DNA of 64,000 nt, from positions 310,001-374,000 of the forward strand of contig CAWGNN010000009.1 in NCBI GenBank assembly GCA_963824105.1. The letters run 5' to 3'. Under the pieces are notes generated by a model. That model was given only the letters and a program-made list of their open reading frames with translations. It was not told where the DNA came from and searched no databases. Positions 1 through 7,328 of this stretch are shown piece by piece. The translations under genes and the position numbers were made by a program. The stretch comes from CAWDVB01 sp963824105. GTDB taxonomy: Bacteria; Actinomycetota; Actinomycetes; Propionibacteriales; Nocardioidaceae. Numbering within the stretch: the first letter of the stretch is position 1; each line of letters starts with the position of its first letter.

Positions 1-578
1 GCTACCAGCTGCGCTGGCTCGGTGCCGTCGTCACGCTCCTGCAGGTGATCCTGCTGATGGTGGCGGGCCTGCTGCTCTACGTCCCGGCCGGCCCACTGAT
101 GCCCGCGCTGCACTCCTACTGGCTGGCGATCCACGTGCTCGCCGCGATCCTCGCCAGCGGTGCCTTCTTCGTCGGCGCGGTCACCGCGGCCCTCTTCCTG
201 GTCAAGGACCGTGCCGAGCGACGGGGCAAGGTCAGCCTCTTCCTGTCCCGCCTTCCCGCAACCGAGACGCTCAACCTGGTCTCCTTCCGGGTCAACGCGA
301 TCGGTTTCCCGATCTGGACCTTCGCGGCGTTGATCACTGGACCGATCTGGGCCGAGTACGCCTGGGGCTCCTACTGGAACTGGGACCCCAAGGAGGTCTG
401 GGCCTTCATCACCTGGGTCCTCTACGCGGCCTACCTGCACGCCCGGGTCACGGCGGGGTGGAAGGGACAGGTCGCGGCCATCATCGCTCTGGTCGCGTTC
501 AGCTCCCTGATGTGGAACTTCATCGGCATCAACTTCTTCTTCGGCGCCGGGAGCCAGCACTCCTACGCCGGCAAGTAG
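1..578 (+). CDS. ccsB: Cytochrome c biogenesis protein CcsB/ResC, C-terminal part
   Basis: The 5' end is cut by the window edge; the frame is open from base 3. The product is the multi-spanning membrane subunit of the System II (ResBC/CcsBA) machinery that delivers haem across the membrane for attachment to c-type cytochromes. The visible part has several hydrophobic segments and the haem-handling signature AWGSYWNWDPKEVW, the WWD-type motif of the CcsA/CcsB/CcmC family. Further histidines lie in SYWLAIH and SQHSYAG near the end, as expected for haem ligands. The family call is secure from the motif; the N-terminal half lies outside the window. Confidence 0.93.
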   Translation, partial: YQLRWLGAVVTLLQVILLMVAGLLLYVPAGPLMPALHSYWLAIHVLAAILASGAFFVGAVTAALFLVKDRAERRGKVSLFLSRLPATETLNLVSFRVNAIGFPIWTFAALITGPIWAEYAWGSYWNWDPKEVWAFITWVLYAAYLHARVTAGWKGQVAAIIALVAFSSLMWNFIGINFFFGAGSQHSYAGK

Positions 579-818
579 GTCTCACCCACGCTCTTCCGCA
601 TCGCTGGCGCCGTACTCATTGCGGCAGTTCCGCATGGTCGCAGCGTGCGTGCTTGAGAGCAGCGGTGTGAGGGCCTTCGACGGCCGAACGACGAGGTCAG
701 GGGACCAACGGCGTCTCGGAGTCCTACTATCCAACTTGCTGGACGAGGAGACCGTTGCCGACTTTGTTCAACGTGCCGGGCTCGGGATTGATCAATGCTG
801 AAGAGACGGGGTTCGCCG

Positions 819-1028
819 ATGTCATTTTGGAATAGTCGACCCGGCAGTCTCAGAGGTGCGTTGACGCGGGCCGGCATTGCCTATGCCGCATTGACTTGTC
901 TGGCTATTGCGCTCGCTTTCAAAGAGGGATCAAGTACCAACTTGTTTTCTGCGGCGCTCATTTTCGTGCTGGGCGGCGTGGTCGTCGGGCTAGCGGCATG
1001 GGCGGGTTTCGCGGCTCGGCGCCGGTGA
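819..1028 (+). CDS. Small two-helix membrane protein, unknown function
   Basis: The 69-residue product has two hydrophobic helices (about residues 19-33 and 43-65), a short polar loop, and a basic tail FAARRR. An earlier in-frame ATG at 795 is also possible. Codon third positions are less GC-rich than in the housekeeping genes further right, which hints at recent acquisition. The next gene pair downstream (1054-1268) has the same two-helix layout and a similar ending, so the two may be tandem relatives. I recognise no family, and expression is unproven. Confidence 0.4.
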   Translation: MSFWNSRPGSLRGALTRAGIAYAALTCLAIALAFKEGSSTNLFSAALIFVLGGVVVGLAAWAGFAARRR

Positions 1029-1053
1029 AGCAAACAGGGGAAGCGAGTCGCTG

Positions 1054-1268
1054 ATGTTGACCTGGCTGTCGAAGAGACGCCCGCTGGGGGAGCGGATGAT
1101 CGCGGTCGGCGTGACATGTCTCGTGTTGTCAGTTGCCGGCCAAGTCTTCGCGGGTCTCGTCAATGCGCGAGCGTTCGAAGTGTCCGTCTGATGATTGTTC
1201 CAGGCTCGATTGTCGGACTGATCTGCATAGGAGTGGGCCTCGACTTCGTGGCGAGAAGCGGGAAATGA
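1054..1268 (+). pseudogene. Split small two-helix membrane protein
   Basis: A 45-codon frame (1054-1191) begins MLTWLSKRRPLGERM and ends EVSV. A second 25-codon frame begins MIVPGSIVGL at 1191, sharing one base with the stop in a TGATG junction. Joined, the pair reads as helix, loop, helix and a FVARSG tail, the same architecture as the 69-residue protein just upstream (tail FAARRR). The likeliest reading is a frameshifted paralogue. Translational coupling of two tiny peptides is the alternative. Low third-position GC matches its neighbour. Confidence 0.35.
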
Positions 1269-1511
1269 GATCACGTCCCCTGCAACTGACAATGGCCGGA
1301 TTCATCTGAGTTCCGCTGATCGACGCTCGACTTCCTCGCGAGGCTCGGACAGCTGACGAGGCGGCCCAACAACTTGCCGAGGTCGACCGCGTCCTCCAGA
1401 CCTCGACCGCGAACGATGTCGAGCGGATCTTTGGGCTCGACGGCTAGTCACGGCTCCCTCGGACCCGACTCCGTGAGGTCATCGGCAGATCGGTGCACTC
1501 AATGCGGTTTG
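1269..1511. other. Short intergenic stretch with a possible 3' gene remnant
   Basis: On the plus strand, 1310-1447 is an open frame with no good start. It reads DARLPREARTADEAAQQLAE, continues with a charged, helix-prone sequence, and ends VERIFGLDG then a stop. It looks like the last 40 or so residues of a lost gene. I cannot name the family. The first 18-nt repeat copy lies at 1487-1504. Confidence 0.2.
1487..1504 (+). repeat. 18-nt direct repeat, left copy
   Basis: The sequence AGATCGGTGCACTCAATG matches 4691-4708 (AGATCAGTGCACTCAATG) at 17 of 18 positions in the same orientation. The copies are 3.2 kb apart and bracket the HicAB and XRE/nucleotidyltransferase genes. They could be attachment-site-like or recombination repeats. 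No integrase is visible between them. Confidence 0.55.
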
Positions 1512-1856
1512 TCAGGGTGCGCTGTTTAGCCGTCGGACAACGTACTGGTTCAGGCTCAGGTGTTCTTCGGCGGCTTCGATGGCCAGTTTGCGATGGAGCG
1601 GTTCTCCGACGCGAAGGTTGAACTTGCCTGAGTAGCTTCGTGAGGACAAGGGGTCGGGCACTGGTTCGCCGCCGGCCTCTAGGTCGGCGACGACCTCGGC
1701 GATCGCATCGCGTAGACCGTGCAGGGCGTCCTCTTGGGTGCTGGCGAGCCAGGACATCGAGGGAAGCTCCAGGCAGGTGGCGACGTACTCGTCGTCCTCG
1801 ACGGACCAGGTGACCCGGTAGGTGTAGCGGGTGATGTCGATGCCGCTGGTGGTCAT
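1512..1856 (-). CDS. hicB: HicB family antitoxin
   Basis: The 114-residue protein is the antitoxin of a type II HicAB module and should neutralise HicA and repress the operon. The first 60 residues match the partial RNase H-like HicB fold (YRVTWSVEDDEYVATCLELP, then SWLASTQEDALHGLRDAI). The C-terminal 45 residues form a ribbon-helix-helix type DNA-binding segment (FNLRVGEPLHRKLAIEAAEE, then LSLNQYVVRRL). The ATG start overlaps the last 4 bases of hicA (ATGA), so translation is coupled. A longer reading of the same frame back to 2237 runs through hicA and its promoter and is not favoured. Confidence 0.88.
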   Translation of the reverse strand: MTTSGIDITRYTYRVTWSVEDDEYVATCLELPSMSWLASTQEDALHGLRDAIAEVVADLEAGGEPVPDPLSSRSYSGKFNLRVGEPLHRKLAIEAAEEHLSLNQYVVRRLNSAP

Positions 1857-2101
1857 GTCGTTCCCTCCTTCTTGTCGATCGCGGCGAGGACCTGCCGGAC
1901 CTGGTAGGCCTTGGCCTGTCCGTGGTCGTTCTGGATATTGACCCGTGGGTCGCCCGACCAGGGCGTCTTGAACACCGCATGGGATCCGCCGGTATTGCGT
2001 GGCGGTCCGAAGTAGTTCTGACAGACCTTGGCCAGATCGTCGTAGCGGATGCTGAGCGGGTTGGCGCGCATCGCGGCGACGATCTTGGCTGCCGTGGGCA
2101 C
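1853..2101 (-). CDS. hicA: HicA family mRNA interferase toxin
   Basis: The 82-residue protein is the toxin of the HicAB pair, a double-stranded-RNA-binding-fold ribonuclease that cleaves mRNA when free. It carries the family core GGSHAVFKTP with the catalytic His, followed by VNIQNDHGQAKAYQVRQVL, as in actinobacterial HicA proteins. The GTG start at 2101 lies 6 nt after a -10-like TACCAT (minus strand, 2113-2108) with no Shine-Dalgarno, so the transcript is probably leaderless. The -10 sits inside an 8-bp inverted repeat that is the likely operator. hicB follows with a 4-base overlap. Confidence 0.88.
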   Translation of the reverse strand: MPTAAKIVAAMRANPLSIRYDDLAKVCQNYFGPPRNTGGSHAVFKTPWSGDPRVNIQNDHGQAKAYQVRQVLAAIDKKEGTT

Positions 2102-2106
2102 GACTC

Positions 2107-2130
2107 GATGGTACTACTGGCGGTACCATC
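2107..2130 (-). promoter_or_regulatory. hicAB operator overlapping the -10 element
   Basis: The arms GATGGTAC (2107-2114) and GTACCATC (2123-2130) form a perfect 8-bp inverted repeat with an 8-nt spacer. The left arm contains the minus-strand -10-like TACCAT that precedes the hicA GTG by 6 nt. Binding by the HicB ribbon-helix-helix domain here would block RNA polymerase. The repeat is seen; binding is inferred. Confidence 0.6.
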
Positions 2131-2235
2131 TTGCCCAGTTGCGGAGACGTCTCCACTCGAAGGATCAGTGCACGCACAGCGGCAGACGCGGACGCTAGGT
2201 GGCCGCGTCTTGGCTCGTCCGCCGAGGGGAAATGC

Positions 2236-2253
2236 ATTATCTAATCTGATAAT
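2236..2253 (+). promoter_or_regulatory. Palindromic operator/-10 of the XRE gene
   Basis: ATTATC and GATAAT form a perfect 6-bp inverted repeat separated by TAATCT. The right arm GATAAT (2248-2253) is a good -10 element 8 nt before the ATG at 2262. No Shine-Dalgarno is present, so the mRNA is probably leaderless. The palindrome suits autorepression by the encoded helix-turn-helix protein. Confidence 0.5.
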
Positions 2254-2261
2254 CTCTAGGC

Positions 2262-2861
2262 ATGGACGAGAACACCCGTGAGGTCATGGAGGGGCTGGAG
2301 CAGGCGCTGGAGGACAGCGGTCTGACCCAGGCCGACTTCGCCGCTGCCCTGGGCACGTCGGCATCTCGCTTCTCCACGTACCGCTCAGGGCAGGTCATGC
2401 CGACCGCCGGGTTCTACCTGCGTGCGCTGCAACTCGCCGCCGATCTCAAGGCCGCACGCGAGCACGGCTGGATGACGCCGCAGACCGCCGCACGCGAGAT
2501 CCGTCAGGCGCTCCGCGAGGGGGATGACATCTGGGCGCTCAAGATGGCACTCCAGGCCCGTGACCACCTGCACGAGCTGCTGCGGGTCGAAGACCCGGCA
2601 GCCAACTCCTGGAAGGGCGCGCCGCGGAGCACCGGCGATGATCGTTGGGATGCGTTCCTGGCCGCGCTCGCCGAGCACGAGTTCGAGGAGGCCGGTCGCG
2701 GCGGCCTCAGCTGGACCAAGTCCCGGCGCCTGGCCGAACGTTCGGCGGAGTGGGTCATGCCGTCGCTGCGTCTGGACGAGGACGGCGTTCGTGCCGCGAC
2801 TCCCGAATGGCTGCGCCGCTGTGGTGTCTTCGCCGCCGAGCGTGACCTGGTTACCGCGTGA
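2262..2861 (+). CDS. XRE-family helix-turn-helix protein, putative antitoxin
   Basis: The 199-residue protein has an N-terminal XRE/Cro helix-turn-helix (about residues 15-50: SGLTQADFAAALGTSASRFS, then TYRSGQVMPTAGF), in which LTQADFAAALGTS resembles the recognition helices of lambda-Cro-type repressors. The rest is helical and of unknown fold. Its stop overlaps the start of the downstream nucleotidyltransferase gene in GTGA, so the two are translationally coupled. This layout is common for antitoxin/toxin pairs of the nucleotidyltransferase type. The regulatory role and the pairing are inferred; the DNA-binding domain is clear. Confidence 0.75.
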   Translation: MDENTREVMEGLEQALEDSGLTQADFAAALGTSASRFSTYRSGQVMPTAGFYLRALQLAADLKAAREHGWMTPQTAAREIRQALREGDDIWALKMALQARDHLHELLRVEDPAANSWKGAPRSTGDDRWDAFLAALAEHEFEEAGRGGLSWTKSRRLAERSAEWVMPSLRLDEDGVRAATPEWLRRCGVFAAERDLVTA

Positions 2862-3446
2862 GTGGCGGTCGCGGTCGCAGCCTGGTCGAGTTCGAGGCCG
2901 AGGAGATTGGGCGTCTCCTCGGCCTGCTGGACTCGCGGCTGCGCCGTCGCAGAGTGCGGGCAAGCATTTACGTCGTTGGCGGTGCCGCGATTGCGATGAC
3001 GGTCGTGGACACCCGCCGCACCATCGACATCGACTGCGCTCGCCTCGGAGACCGTGGTGATGGAGGAGGCTCGACTGCTTGCCGATGCGGAGGGAATCCC
3101 GACGACCTGGCTCAACTCGAATGCGGGCAGCTGGGTACCACCTCGTCCTGCGGACACAGTCGTTCCGCCCGAGCGGCTTGGGCTGACGGTGCACTACGCA
3201 CCCCGCGAGCATCTGCTCGCGATGAAACTAATCGCCGCGCGGCCACAAGACAGGCCGGACATCATCGCCCTCTCGCTGTCGTTGGGAATGGGCGAGAGTG
3301 CCGAGGAATACGCAGATCTCCTTGAGCGCGTCTACGACGGCGAAGACGCTCTGGAGGACGTCATGGGAGGTCCCATCGAGGACGTCGAAGCCGAGGCGCT
3401 GAGCCTCGGCGAAATGGCAGTCCGGTTGATGCAAGGCGCGCGCTGA
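2858..3446 (+). pseudogene. Frameshifted nucleotidyltransferase (DUF6036/AbiEii-like)
   Basis: The first frame begins MSGGRGRSLVEFEAEEIGRL, with SIYVVGGAAIAMTVVDTRRT (the GG of nucleotidyltransferases), and runs out of register after DIDC near 3034. The homologous sequence resumes one frame over as LASETVVMEEARLLADAEGI and continues through LTVHYAPREHLLAMKLIAAR to the stop at 3446. One extra base, most simply the T at 3035, explains it: without it the text reads RRTIDIDALASETVV, as expected for this family. It is the partner of the upstream XRE gene. Either the toxin has been inactivated or there is a sequencing error. Family membership is from the motifs GGAAIA and AMKLIAAR. Confidence 0.65.
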
Positions 3447-3960
3447 CGCTCGTCTACCTCTACCTCTACTTCTTCGTCTTCATGATGATGCTCGTGATCG
3501 TCGTCTTGCTCGTCGCGGCAGGCAGGAGGTCGAGCACTGAAGGTGTGCTCGCTCCTGCTGGTCGACGAGGACCACGTCCCACCGCGAGGTCGGCCAGCTG
3601 GGGTGCGACGTCACGATGCGTACGCAGCCGCAGTTGATCGGAAGCGCGCGCTTCAAGCTGCGCAGCGCCGAGCTGGAATCTCGTGGCTAGGAATGCAGGC
3701 CACCACTTCGCTCAGCGGTAGCCCTGCCGTCCTTCACCCCGAGCCTCCATTGAGGCAGTCCCCAATTCGCCACCTGTCGCGCCCGTCTTGTGCCCGCCCC
3801 GGCGGCATATCGGCTTAGCGGCAGGACACGACGCCCTCACTGCGGCATAGTCGGGCCCGCTCAGCGGCATGTCCGGAAACCGTCGGGGCCTCTACGGAGC
3901 CTGGATCGGAGTGTGTCGAAGGCCTACTCTGACGGTGAGAGGTCCGGTGAGGAGGTCTCC
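3447..3960. other. About 0.5 kb without a convincing gene
   Basis: A run rich in Leu, Val, Tyr and Phe codons (3449-3530) reads on the plus strand as a hydrophobic helix. An ATG at 3482 would give a 51-residue peptide starting MMMLVIVVLLVAAG and ending at 3637, but its tail is arginine/serine-rich and unconvincing. A second open stretch (about 3574-3690) reads VGQLGCDVTMRTQPQLIGSA and ends ELESRG, possibly a gene end. Nothing here can be named. The stretch looks like debris between the nucleotidyltransferase gene and the next small membrane protein. Confidence 0.25.
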
Positions 3961-4206
3961 TTGATACCGACGATGATCCTGTTCGGGTTGGTGGCTGGCC
4001 GGTGGTGGAAGAACGCCCTCGTGCTCGGGACTGTGCTCTGGGTCGCGTTGCTCTACTTCGATGGAACAGTCGCGGCGTATCAGATCCCGGCCGCGGCCCT
4101 CTTTGGTCTTGCCAACACCGCCGTCGGCGTCGCCATCCACCAAGGCGCCCTCACCCTCGTTCGACGCATGCACGGAGACCCAGCGGGAACCGGGACGAGG
4201 ACGTAG
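3961..4206 (+). CDS. Small membrane protein, unknown function
   Basis: The TTG start at 3961 is chosen because GAGGAGGT (about 3950-3957) is a strong Shine-Dalgarno at the right distance. The product is 81 residues (MIPTMILFGLVAGRWWKNAL...). It has hydrophobic segments at about residues 3-12, 17-30 and 36-60 and a basic tail RRMHGDPAGTGTRT. The open frame extends upstream to 3790, but that part is Arg/Pro/Ser-rich and looks non-coding. No family is recognised. Confidence 0.5.
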   Translation: MIPTMILFGLVAGRWWKNALVLGTVLWVALLYFDGTVAAYQIPAAALFGLANTAVGVAIHQGALTLVRRMHGDPAGTGTRT

Positions 4207-4234
4207 TTCCCGTCCGTCACGCCAGCGGCTCGGG

Positions 4235-4594
4235 TTAGGGGCGGCAGTAGATGGCGACGATTGGCCGCCAAGAGCGACCGCCCACGCTCGCCGAAGCCGC
4301 CAGGAAGCGCACGTTCTGCGTCTCGAAACGGGTCAGGCAGGTTGGCCAGTCACCGGTGTGCCATCCGCCCTGCGAGTCGATCCACGTCACGGCTGAGATC
4401 GTGCCTCCGTAGGTCCACCCGTCGGACTCGACACTCAGTTGGTCCACTCCGACGTAGCCCTGCCCGGTACGCCACTGATTCGAGGAGCCTGCCTGCCAGA
4501 ACGCACCGATGGCGAATCCACATGCCAAGGCAAGAAGGACCAGGGCAGCGGGAAGGACAAACCGCCTTCGCGTGTAAGCCTGCTGCTCGAACAT
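4235..4594 (-). CDS. Single-pass membrane or secreted protein, unknown function
   Basis: The 119-residue protein starts MFEQQAYTRRRFVLPAALVL, continues as a hydrophobic helix (about residues 12-31), and has an outside domain with several Trp and two Cys (TCLTRF and AIYCRP). The basic stretch before the helix suggests a membrane anchor with the C-terminus outside. ATG at 4606 is an alternative start. The frame is open to 4687, but that part looks like intergenic sequence. No family is recognised. Confidence 0.5.
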   Translation of the reverse strand: MFEQQAYTRRRFVLPAALVLLALACGFAIGAFWQAGSSNQWRTGQGYVGVDQLSVESDGWTYGGTISAVTWIDSQGGWHTGDWPTCLTRFETQNVRFLAASASVGGRSWRPIVAIYCRP

Positions 4595-4690
4595 AACCCC
4601 CGTCATACAGGCACGGTAGCCGCACCGGCCTGCGGCTGCCACCATTCCCGCCCCGCCTGGTCGGGTTCCTCCCGGACTTCCGCTCATGGA

Positions 4691-4708
4691 AGATCAGTGC
4701 ACTCAATG
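4691..4708 (+). repeat. 18-nt direct repeat, right copy
   Basis: AGATCAGTGCACTCAATG is the partner of 1487-1504 with one mismatch. It lies inside the decayed secreted-protein frame at 4691-5006. If the DNA between the copies were removed, the minus-strand frame running into the repeat would meet a TGA stop three codons later (ATC TGC CGA TGA). This would be expected if the segment had inserted into the 3' end of that gene, but a nearby stop could also be chance. Confidence 0.5.
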
Positions 4709-5006
4709 GGCCAGTCGTTCCCCCAGCGGGCCAGTCCAGCGCCCACTGCTGACGCGAGAGCAGGAAACCGGCGCCGGTGGCGGTGTGGTCGCAACGAACA
4801 CCCTCCGCCGCGCTGCTGCACGTGACGTCGTCGACCTCAATCGAGTTGTCGCAGGCGAGCCCGGCGCCCTTGCACTGGGACGCTCCGACGACCACCCGCA
4901 GGTTGTGAGCGAGGGCGAACCGGCTCGTCGGAGCCGTCGGCGAGTTCAGTGCGGAGTGGGTGAGCAACTCAGCCGGTTGTTGCCGGGGATCAGGACCGTC
5001 GCTCAA
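4691..5006 (-). pseudogene. C-terminal fragment resembling DUF6636-type secreted proteins
   Basis: The minus-strand frame reads FALAHNLRVVVGASQCKGAG, then DVTCSSAAEGVRCDHTATGA, then GFLLSRQQWALD. The pattern of paired Cys, VRCD and GF-LSR resembles small secreted actinobacterial proteins of the DUF6636 type. No signal peptide is visible, so the N-terminus is missing. A TTG at 5006 overlaps the stop of the upstream gene. After WALDWP the frame runs on without a stop into the next gene, which argues that its true 3' end was lost. Family assignment is tentative. Confidence 0.35.
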
Positions 5007-5218
5007 CCCTCGGGGTTGTCGCGCTCGCGACGGCGGCGCTCCTGGTCGATCCGCCAGAGAAATTCCGGGTCGTCGTCAGGGGCTACCGGGGGGCGGGGCG
5101 GCTGCGGGTCGACCGACCGGCGGGCGCTGCCGCCGAGCCCTCGACGCCGTTCGAGAGTCCAGAAGAAGAAGTAGATGACGGCAGCAATGACGGCCACTAC
5201 CAGGATGACTCTGCCCAC
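5003..5218 (-). CDS. Small conserved membrane protein
   Basis: The 71-residue protein has one N-terminal helix (GRVILVVAVIAAVIYFFFWT) and a charged cytoplasmic tail rich in Pro, Arg and Asp that ends RRRRERDNPEG. The GTG start at 5218 lies 6 nt after a minus-strand -10 TACCCT (5230-5225), so the transcript is probably leaderless. It is divergent from the PLP enzyme at 5282 with a 63-bp shared promoter region. The architecture resembles short PLDc_N-like membrane proteins, but I cannot assign a function. Confidence 0.65.
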   Translation of the reverse strand: MGRVILVVAVIAAVIYFFFWTLERRRGLGGSARRSVDPQPPRPPVAPDDDPEFLWRIDQERRRRERDNPEG

Positions 5219-5281
5219 ATCACCAGGGTACGGCGGATCGGCAAGACTTACTCTGGTGGGAGCCGCTCGGAAGGAGCCGCG

Positions 5282-6406
5282 ATGCATACCCATCACGACG
5301 GCTGTTGCGAGACCGCGATCCGTGAGGACGGCGGGCGCCGGGCCTGGGTCAACGACGCCATCCGCAAGGTCGAGGCGGATGCCAACCGCTCCGGGGACAC
5401 GCACCTACACGTCTTCCCGCTGCCCGCCGAGTGGGGTATCGAGCTCTACCTGAAGGACGAGTCGGTGCACCCCACCGGCTCGCTCAAGCACCGGCTGGCG
5501 CGTTCCCTCTTCCTCTACGGCCTGGTCAGCGGCTGGATCGAGGAGGGCACGACAGTCATCGAGGCGTCTTCGGGCTCCACGGCCGTCTCGGAGGCCTACT
5601 TCGCGCGGCTGCTCGGACTGCCGTTCATCGCGGTGATGCCGAAGACCACTTCGCAGGAGAAGATCGACACCATCGAGTTCCACGGCGGCACCTGCCAGCT
5701 GATCGACGAGCCGGATGGCATCTACGACGAAGCCAGGCGGCTGGCGGCCGAGACCGGGGGTCACTACCTCGACCAGTTCACCTACGCCGAGCGGGTCACC
5801 GACTGGCGGGGGAACAACAACATCGCCGAGTCGATCTTCGGCCAGATGGCCCAGGAGGCGCACCCGATCCCCGCGTGGGTCGTGGTGGGCGCGGGGACCG
5901 GGGGCACCTCGGCCACGATCGGCCGCTTCGTCCGCTACAAGCGGCTGGACACCCAGCTGTGTGTCGTCGACCCGGAGAACAGCGCCTTCTTCGGGGGCTG
6001 GACTCACGACGACCCCGCGTTCCACACCGCGAAGGGATCGCGGATCGAGGGGATCGGGCGTCAACGGATGGAGCCGTCGTTCCTGCCGGGCGTGGTCGAC
6101 GAGATGATGACCATCCCCGACGCCGCCTCGATCGGCGCGGCTCGCTGGTGCTCCGGCATCATGGGCCGGACCGTGGGCGGCTCGACAGGGACCTCGCTCT
6201 ATGGGGCCCTGAAGCTGGTCGCCGAGATGAAGGCCACCGGGGAGTGCGGTTCAGTGGTGTCGCTCATCTGCGACAGCGGGGAGCGGTATCGCCGCACCTA
6301 CTACGACGACGAATGGCTCGCTGCGCAGGGGATCGATATCGCGCCGTACGTCACCACGCTGGAGAAGTTCCTCGCCACCGGGGAGTGGCACGACCCGGTG
6401 GGCTGA
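5282..6406 (+). CDS. PLP-dependent cysteine synthase family protein (Cds1-like)
   Basis: The 374-residue protein is a fold-type II PLP enzyme of the cysteine synthase/cystathionine beta-synthase group. The likely PLP lysine is K69 in HPTGSLKHRLA. SSGSTAVSEAY is the substrate loop and GAGTGGTSATIGR is the phosphate-binding loop. The sequence is closer to the mycobacterial L-cysteine desulfhydrase Cds1 type than to CysK/CysM, so release of sulfide from cysteine is as likely as synthesis; this is inferred from overall pattern. The N-terminus MHTHHDGCCE is rich in His and Cys and might bind metal. A good Shine-Dalgarno (AAGGAG) precedes the ATG. Confidence 0.85.
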   Translation: MHTHHDGCCETAIREDGGRRAWVNDAIRKVEADANRSGDTHLHVFPLPAEWGIELYLKDESVHPTGSLKHRLARSLFLYGLVSGWIEEGTTVIEASSGSTAVSEAYFARLLGLPFIAVMPKTTSQEKIDTIEFHGGTCQLIDEPDGIYDEARRLAAETGGHYLDQFTYAERVTDWRGNNNIAESIFGQMAQEAHPIPAWVVVGAGTGGTSATIGRFVRYKRLDTQLCVVDPENSAFFGGWTHDDPAFHTAKGSRIEGIGRQRMEPSFLPGVVDEMMTIPDAASIGAARWCSGIMGRTVGGSTGTSLYGALKLVAEMKATGECGSVVSLICDSGERYRRTYYDDEWLAAQGIDIAPYVTTLEKFLATGEWHDPVG

Positions 6407-6422
6407 CCCCGCTCGCCGGAGG

Positions 6423-7295
6423 TCAGGCGAGGAAGGCGGCGACGAAGATGCCGAGGCCGTAGAGGAGCTCGGCCATGCCGGTCAGCTGCAGCGCGGGGAT
6501 CAGCGCGGGCCCCTGGCTCCCGCCCTGCACGATCCGCGCCGCGCGGGCCGCGGGCACCAGAGACACCAGCCCCAGCAGCAGCCACGGTGAGTCCATCATC
6601 GCCAGCAGCCCCAAGGTGACGACGGCGAGCGCGACCAGCGCCACATAGAGCACGCGGGTCCGCTGGTCGCCGAGCAGGACGGCGAGGGTGTGTTTGCCGG
6701 ACTCCCTGTCGGTAGGGATGTCACGCAGGTTGTTGGCGACGAGGATCGCGCAGGCGAGCGCCCCGATCCCGACCGCGGTGACGAACGAGTGCCACGACAG
6801 CGACTCGGTCTGCACATAGGCGGTGCCCATGACCGCGACCAGGCCGAAGAAGACGAAGACCATGACCTCGCCCAGCCCGGCGTAGCCGTAGGGTCGCGGG
6901 CCGCCGGTGTAGAGCCAGGCGGCGAGGACGCTGACTGCGCCGACCAGCACCAGCCACCATGAGGTCGTCACCGCGAGGACGAGGCCAGCCACGCAGGCGG
7001 CGCCGAGCGCCAGGAACGCCGCCGCCTTCACCGCCGCGGGGGAGGCGGCACCAGACCCGACCAGCCGCATCGGACCCACCCGGTCGCTGTCGGTCCCGCG
7101 GACGCCGTCGCTGTAGTCGTTGGCGTAGTTGACCCCCACTTGGAGGGCCAGGCTCACGACGAGAGCGACGGCCGCCTTCCACCAGACCGGGCTGCCGTCG
7201 ATGACCGCGATCCCGGTGCCGGCCAGGACAGGGGCGACGGCAGCGGGCAGGGTGCGGGGGCGGGCTCCGGCGAGCCACTGGGCGGGGGTAGCCAT
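6423..7295 (-). CDS. menA: 1,4-dihydroxy-2-naphthoate polyprenyltransferase MenA
   Basis: The 290-residue UbiA-family membrane enzyme attaches the polyprenyl chain to 1,4-dihydroxy-2-naphthoate to give demethylmenaquinone. Both aspartate-rich motifs are present: NYANDYSDGVRGTDSD (about residues 56-71) and NNLRDIPTDRESGKHT (about 185-200), the Mg/prenyl-diphosphate sites. Eight or nine hydrophobic helices fill the rest. It is divergent from menE with only 33 bp between starts, so the two men transcripts share a control region. Confidence 0.95.
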   Translation of the reverse strand: MATPAQWLAGARPRTLPAAVAPVLAGTGIAVIDGSPVWWKAAVALVVSLALQVGVNYANDYSDGVRGTDSDRVGPMRLVGSGAASPAAVKAAAFLALGAACVAGLVLAVTTSWWLVLVGAVSVLAAWLYTGGPRPYGYAGLGEVMVFVFFGLVAVMGTAYVQTESLSWHSFVTAVGIGALACAILVANNLRDIPTDRESGKHTLAVLLGDQRTRVLYVALVALAVVTLGLLAMMDSPWLLLGLVSLVPAARAARIVQGGSQGPALIPALQLTGMAELLYGLGIFVAAFLA

Positions 7296-7328
7296 GACGG
7301 TAGATCCAACCAGACGTAAGTTGTCCCG

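Noticed and set aside
3543..3818. 91-codon plus-strand frame after the nucleotidyltransferase
   Set aside because: Composition is Arg/Pro/Ser-rich, no Shine-Dalgarno or -10 fits, and a different frame in the same stretch looks equally protein-like.
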